This document shows positions 60,376 to 64,000 of a stretch of 64,000 bases of DNA, in pieces. Under the pieces are notes generated by a model. That model ran no database searches. It worked only from the letters and a program-made list of their open reading frames with translations, and was not told the origin of the DNA. A program made the position numbers and the translations under genes. This DNA comes from Desulforamulus hydrothermalis Lam5 = DSM 18033 (lineage in GTDB: Bacteria > Bacillota > Desulfotomaculia > Desulfotomaculales > Desulfotomaculaceae), in contig NZ_CAOS01000009.1 in NCBI RefSeq assembly GCF_000315365.1, forward strand, positions 1 through 64,000. The letters are read 5' to 3'. Every line of letters starts with the position of its first letter. Position 1 is the first letter of the stretch.

Positions 60376-60810
60376 TTACATTGTCGGGGCAGCCGGTTCG
60401 GAAATACTGGATAAAGCCTGGCCGGCTTCATTTTGGTAAATGTTTTGAGTAGCCAGGTCGCCCAGCGACACAATGCCGGCCAACCGGCCGTTTTCTACCA
60501 CCGGCAAACGGCGAATTTGTCGCTGGGCCATTAAGTTGGCAGCTTCATGAACATCCATCTGGGGGGTGCCGGTTACCACCCCGGCAGTCATAACGGTTTG
60601 AACTTTGGTGGTGGACGGATTATGTCCTTGCGATACCGCCCGCAGGGCAATATCCCGGTCTGTCACAATACCGACACACCTGCCGTTATCCACTACCGGG
60701 ACTGATCCCACGTTGTATTGACTCATAAGCTGGGCTGCTTCTTGAACGGTTTGTTGCGGGCTTACAGTAGCCACCTGCGGGGTCATGATTTCCTTTAGCT
60801 GTTGTTTCAT
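60376..60810 (-). CDS. Two-CBS-domain protein
   Basis: A 144-residue protein of two tandem CBS domains: TVQEAAQLMSQYNVGSVPVV, GIVTDRDIALRAV, DVHEAANLMAQRQIRRLPVV and GIVSLGDLATQN. The motifs for adenine-nucleotide binding in the cleft are present. It is a likely energy or nucleotide sensor without its own effector domain. GGGAGGTATG precedes the ATG. It is a single gene. Confidence 0.9.
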   Translation of the reverse strand: MKQQLKEIMTPQVATVSPQQTVQEAAQLMSQYNVGSVPVVDNGRCVGIVTDRDIALRAVSQGHNPSTTKVQTVMTAGVVTGTPQMDVHEAANLMAQRQIRRLPVVENGRLAGIVSLGDLATQNIYQNEAGQALSSISEPAAPTM

Positions 60811-60908
60811 TTGGCATACCTCCCGAATTTTAGTCTGGTTTAGTTCTTTATATAGAGTTTGCTTGTTTGGCTTACTTCATTCTGCCAAAAGTTTTTTAAA
60901 TAAAAAAA

Positions 60909-60968
60909 GACAGGGTTTTTTAACCCCGTCCCGTGTCGACAAACATTACCGATGGTTGATGACCCCTT
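60909..60968. repeat. End remnant of the foldback repeat behind a terminator hairpin
   Basis: GACAGGGTT-tttt-AACCCCGTC (60909-60930) is a terminator-like hairpin. Directly after it, GTGTCGACAAACATTACCGA (from 60933) and TGGTTGATGACCCC match the left end of the foldback repeat (GTGTCGACAAAGGTTATCGG then TGGTTTATGATCCCC in copy A). The rest of the repeat and a second hairpin copy are missing. Confidence 0.75.
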
Positions 60969-61028
60969 GCAGTTTTTATAACTTTAGACTATGAAACAGG
61001 ATCTGCAACCCCGGCTGTACGCACTGTA

Positions 61029-61589
61029 TTATCTTTCGCCGGTTTCTTCTTTTAATAGGTACAGGCGATTATCTTCTAACCGATACATCATGGGAGCCAC
61101 CAATACCCTGGGGTATCGCTGGCGCAATCTTTTGGCTTCGGCCAAAACAAAATCCAACTCGTTGCCAATTTCAAACATAGGAGCAAAATGATTAAAATGG
61201 TCCTGGGCAGCCTGTCTGTCCCAACCAACTTCAACTAACCCGTCAATAAATTTCTGTTCTTTGGCCTTTAAATTGGCCATGCCACAATTGTTATGACCGA
61301 TTAAAGCGATAGCTCTTACACCGCCTACAGCCACAGCATAGGAAACTTTAAATTCCGAGGTGCGTAAATTCCCTGCCCCGGTTCTGATTACATAGGCAAA
61401 CTTTTCGGGAATATTAAGGCGCTTGCGGTTATCCATGCACATACCAATTAAAATTTCTGCATGTTCGTATTTTTTGTCAGACTCAAAGTGCTTGTTAAAA
61501 TTGTGATACTCAATCAGGTTGCCGATAGGTGTGTCCAAGTATTGAGGAAAAATATCCTGCCTTGTGTTAACAGGAACAATCTGGGCCAT
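61029..61589 (-). CDS. Beta-class carbonic anhydrase-like protein
   Basis: A 186-residue protein. The metal ligand set of beta carbonic anhydrases is present: Cys51, Asp53, Arg55 (GMCMDNR) and His99, Cys102 (GHNNCGM). The protein is shorter than classical members and resembles the 'carbonic anhydrase' annotated in Desulfotomaculum-type genomes. It would interconvert CO2 and bicarbonate. AAAGGAGGGG precedes the ATG. It is a single gene. Confidence 0.85.
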   Translation of the reverse strand: MAQIVPVNTRQDIFPQYLDTPIGNLIEYHNFNKHFESDKKYEHAEILIGMCMDNRKRLNIPEKFAYVIRTGAGNLRTSEFKVSYAVAVGGVRAIALIGHNNCGMANLKAKEQKFIDGLVEVGWDRQAAQDHFNHFAPMFEIGNELDFVLAEAKRLRQRYPRVLVAPMMYRLEDNRLYLLKEETGER

Positions 61590-61813
61590 TTGTCACCCCT
61601 CCTTTGATTAGACTTAATAAAAATTTATCAGAAAAAACTAATATTGTCCAACATTTTTGTCATTACTTGCCTGGGTTTAACTTCAAAAATATTTATTAAA
61701 TTTAACAAAATTAAATTAATTTGTTAAAAGAACCAGTGAAACGGTATATCTAAAGGAATTTGGACGGTTGTGGCGAATTACATGCTTGGTAGCCCGTAAG
61801 GTGGTGAGGCAAT

Positions 61814-62254
61814 GTGAAAATTACTACAATCTTAGGCCATAAACAAAATCCAAATAAACAAAAGTTTTCTGCCGCTGCCGCAGGGGCCAGAACCGGCCAA
61901 TCCTTTGCCGCCACACTGGAAAATCAAACCAGGGAGCAGGCCCAACAACACTTGTGGGAGATGGCGGAAAAAATCAGGGCAGCCGGCAATAAGCTGAAAT
62001 CGGCGGCCACGGAAGAAAACATCATACAATATAAAAAGTGTATAAAAGATTATCTGACCTTTGTGTTAAAAAACTATCATAAACTTCGACATGACCGCAG
62101 TGTTAATTACAGTACGGTATACACCCGGGTAGAGATAATAAATAAAGAGGTTGATGAGTTAACCAGGCGGCTGTTAAGTGAGGAGAAAACCAACATAGAT
62201 ATTGTGGCTGAGGTTGACAGAATTGCCGGCCTGATTATTGATGTGTTCAGTTAG
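61814..62254 (+). CDS. yaaR: YaaR-family (DUF327) protein
   Basis: A 146-residue protein of the YaaR family found in Bacilli and Clostridia. It shows AATLENQTREQAQQHLWEMA, IIQYKKCIKDYLTFVLKNYH and IINKEVDELTRRLLSEEKTN, all family-typical. No enzymatic motif is visible and the role is unknown. The GTG at 61814 has GGTGAGG in front. It precedes pabA, separated by a short terminator. Confidence 0.82.
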   Translation: MKITTILGHKQNPNKQKFSAAAAGARTGQSFAATLENQTREQAQQHLWEMAEKIRAAGNKLKSAATEENIIQYKKCIKDYLTFVLKNYHKLRHDRSVNYSTVYTRVEIINKEVDELTRRLLSEEKTNIDIVAEVDRIAGLIIDVFS

Positions 62255-62258
62255 GTGC

Positions 62259-62281
62259 TGCCCCCGGCGGGGGTATTTTTA
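62259..62281 (+). terminator. Terminator after yaaR
   Basis: CCCCC and GGGGG pair around GGC and run into TATTTTTATTTT. Confidence 0.75.
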
Positions 62282-62330
62282 TTTTGCTGCCGGTACAATG
62301 CTATAGAAAACATTTGCGGGCGGAGGGACC

Positions 62331-62915
62331 ATGGTAATTATCATCGATAACTATGATTCTTTTATTTATAACCTTTACCAGTATATAAAGGAACTGGGCC
62401 ATGATGTAACAGTATTTCGCAATGACAAAATTTCCTGTGCAGAGTTGGCGGCTTTGGCGCCCACTCACCTTGTCATATCACCCGGGCCCTGTTCGCCCAA
62501 GGAAGCGGGTATTTCAACAGAGGCAGTAAAATATTTTGCCGGCCGGATACCGGTGCTGGGTGTTTGTCTGGGGCATCAGTGCATCGGGGAGGCTTTTGGC
62601 GGCAGAGTAGTACGAGCACCGCAGGTAATGCACGGCCAGAGCTCGCCTGTTTGGCATGACGGCAAGACCATTTATGCAGGTATTAGCAGCCCTTTTGCGG
62701 CGGGCAGGTATCATTCGCTTGGTGTCGACAGGCAAAGCCTGCCGGATGATTTAGAAGTGTCGGCTTGGACCGGCAAAGGTGAAATTATGGGCTTGCGGCA
62801 TAAGTTTTATACTGTGGAAGGGGTACAATTTCACCCGGAATCCGTGCTAACGCCCCGGGGAAAAGTTTTACTGGCAAATTTTTTAAATATTAAGGGCGGT
62901 AAGTGGCATGATTAG
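62331..62915 (+). CDS. pabA: Aminodeoxychorismate/anthranilate synthase glutamine amidotransferase
   Basis: A 194-residue class I glutamine amidotransferase. It opens IIIDNYDSFIYNLYQYI, with catalytic Cys79 in LGVCLGHQCIGEAFGG and His-Glu of VQFHPESVLTPRG. It supplies ammonia to the PabB partner encoded next (its stop overlaps the next ATG by 8 bases). The same protein can serve folate (PabA) or tryptophan (TrpG) synthesis. The pabB type downstream favours folate. Confidence 0.92.
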   Translation: MVIIIDNYDSFIYNLYQYIKELGHDVTVFRNDKISCAELAALAPTHLVISPGPCSPKEAGISTEAVKYFAGRIPVLGVCLGHQCIGEAFGGRVVRAPQVMHGQSSPVWHDGKTIYAGISSPFAAGRYHSLGVDRQSLPDDLEVSAWTGKGEIMGLRHKFYTVEGVQFHPESVLTPRGKVLLANFLNIKGGKWHD

Positions 62916-64000
62916 AAAACCTTTACTGGTGGAATTTCACACAGATAAAACGGTTGACCAATTGTTTGCCAGCCTAAAAGAGTTGCCTTATAGTTTTCTG
63001 CTGGCTACCGGACAGCCCGCCGGAGAAGAACGGTTTTCTTTTTTGGGGGCTGACCCTTACGCTGTAATTGTTTCAAAAAACGGTTTAACTACTGTCCAGT
63101 GGCGGCATAAACCGGGGCAGACATCGGTAGCGGGCAACCCCCTGGATGTCATGAAAAACTGCTTGGCAAGGTTAGAGCCATTAGAGGTAATACCAGAAAT
63201 TCCATTCACCGGTGGGGCTGTGGGTTTTTTCAGTTACGACCTGGGGCGGCAATTAGAACAGGTGCCTGCTGCAGCGGCGGATGATCTGCAAACCCCGGAT
63301 CTTTGTTTTGGTTTATATGATGTGGTGCTGGTGGCGGATCACTTGACCGGGCAAAAAATTATCGTTTCTACCGGCCACCCGGCAGCAAGCGGAGCAAAGG
63401 CAGCAGTCCGGGCCAGGGCAAGGGCCGCTTGGCTGCGGGAGTTATTACAGTACAACAGCGGTGCGGCCGGCAAAGCAACCGGACAGCCGCCCGTCAACCT
63501 GCGGGCTAACTTTACCGGACAATCTTACCGGGAGCGGGTAAGGCAGGCTGTTGAACACATTTTAAACGGGGATATTTTTCAGGTCAATCTCTCCCAGCGT
63601 TTTGAGCTGCAATCAGCTATGGACAGCTGGCAATTATTTCAAGATCTTAAATCTATCAGTCCGGCTCCTCAGTCTGCCTACTTAAAGTTTCCGGCTATTG
63701 AAGTGGTATGTTCTTCACCGGAACGCTTTTTACAATTAAATCATCAGAGGCAGGTAATAACCTGTCCTATTAAAGGCACCCGGCCCCGGGGTGCCAATGA
63801 AGCAGAGGATTTGCAAAACTACCTGGCTCTTAAGCACAGTGACAAGGACCGGGCAGAGTTAACCATGATAGTGGATTTATCCCGAAGCGACCTGGGCAAA
63901 GTTTGCGAAATCGGATCGGTAGAGGCTGAAATGCCCTATCGAATAGAAACTTTTTCAACCGTCCACCATTTGGTTGCCGCTGTAAGGGGGCAGCTGCCCG
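62908..64000 (+). CDS. pabB: Aminodeoxychorismate synthase component I (partial, runs off the end)
   Basis: The 364 codons present reach the C-terminal chorismate-binding domain. PIKGTRPRGANEAEDL carries the Lys of PIKGT that marks aminodeoxychorismate synthase (anthranilate synthases have PIAGT), and DLSRSDLGKVCEIGSVE and FSTVHHLVAAVRGQL follow. It makes 4-amino-4-deoxychorismate for folate with the amidotransferase encoded upstream. ATG 62908 overlaps the pabA stop. The last part of the gene lies outside the window. Confidence 0.92.
   Translation, partial: MIRKPLLVEFHTDKTVDQLFASLKELPYSFLLATGQPAGEERFSFLGADPYAVIVSKNGLTTVQWRHKPGQTSVAGNPLDVMKNCLARLEPLEVIPEIPFTGGAVGFFSYDLGRQLEQVPAAAADDLQTPDLCFGLYDVVLVADHLTGQKIIVSTGHPAASGAKAAVRARARAAWLRELLQYNSGAAGKATGQPPVNLRANFTGQSYRERVRQAVEHILNGDIFQVNLSQRFELQSAMDSWQLFQDLKSISPAPQSAYLKFPAIEVVCSSPERFLQLNHQRQVITCPIKGTRPRGANEAEDLQNYLALKHSDKDRAELTMIVDLSRSDLGKVCEIGSVEAEMPYRIETFSTVHHLVAAVRGQLP

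Noticed and set aside
1-64000. CRISPR array, tRNA or rRNA genes, prophage, toxin-antitoxin pair
   Set aside because: I looked for regular repeat-spacer series, cloverleaf ends and typical gene sets and saw none. The only regular repeats are the 11-bp arrays, which are operator-like.

Overview
The window reads as chromosome of a low-to-medium GC, anaerobic, spore-former-like Firmicute. My best guess is the Desulfotomaculum/Peptococcaceae neighbourhood, inferred from gene style only: strong GGAGG-type ribosome sites, a YaaR homologue, an iron-sulfur flavoprotein, ferredoxins, and TolC-like and RND genes of the kind found in some Clostridia. No rRNA, tRNA, CRISPR array or phage block is visible.

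Layout. 1-10.8 kb is AT-rich and accessory-looking. It holds a TetR / zinc-ribbon / TfoX-C operon whose fourth gene was cut off by a decayed IS3-family element, a His-rich secreted protein with a polyferredoxin, a clean ISL3-family insertion with an 8-bp target duplication, a TVP38-type membrane protein, and an Fe(III) ABC importer with a long leader. 11-16.5 kb is a MacA/MacB exporter whose macA gene is split by an intact IS21-family element with a 5-bp duplication. A UvrD-like helicase follows.

20-29.6 kb is a coherent block. A fluoride riboswitch precedes a cyclopropane fatty acid synthase gene that is followed by an OmpR-type regulator and its kinase. On both sides of this operon are long arrays of 11-bp direct repeats, six before a small secreted protein and seven before a PepSY / lipoprotein / MacB / MacA / TolC export cluster. 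They look like binding arrays for that regulator. The second MacA and MacB permease genes each carry a single-base frameshift.

29.8-38.3 kb holds a TSUP exporter with a small thioredoxin, an ArsR regulator, an RND pump with its adaptor, and a convergent two-component system. 38.4-47.7 kb is ferredoxin, RarD, an FAD oxidoreductase, UppP, a manganese (yybP-ykoY) riboswitch with TerC and an ArsB/NhaD transporter, and a FetAB-type exporter. 47.7-51 kb is a Fur-box-controlled c-di-GMP module (HD-GYP plus GGDEF) and a DUF2325 protein with its own Fur-like box. The remainder is housekeeping: a degenerate AAA+ protein, a phosphoesterase, glucan phosphorylase, an amino acid permease, phosphatidylserine decarboxylase, zinc-ribbon and CBS proteins, carbonic anhydrase, YaaR and PabA/PabB (PabB runs off the end).

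The least familiar feature is a ~265-bp foldback repeat present in three full copies and two possible remnants. Each full copy sits at the base of a different rho-independent terminator hairpin, and that hairpin is duplicated on both sides of it. This looks like a mobile element that targets terminators and copies the whole hairpin as its target-site duplication.
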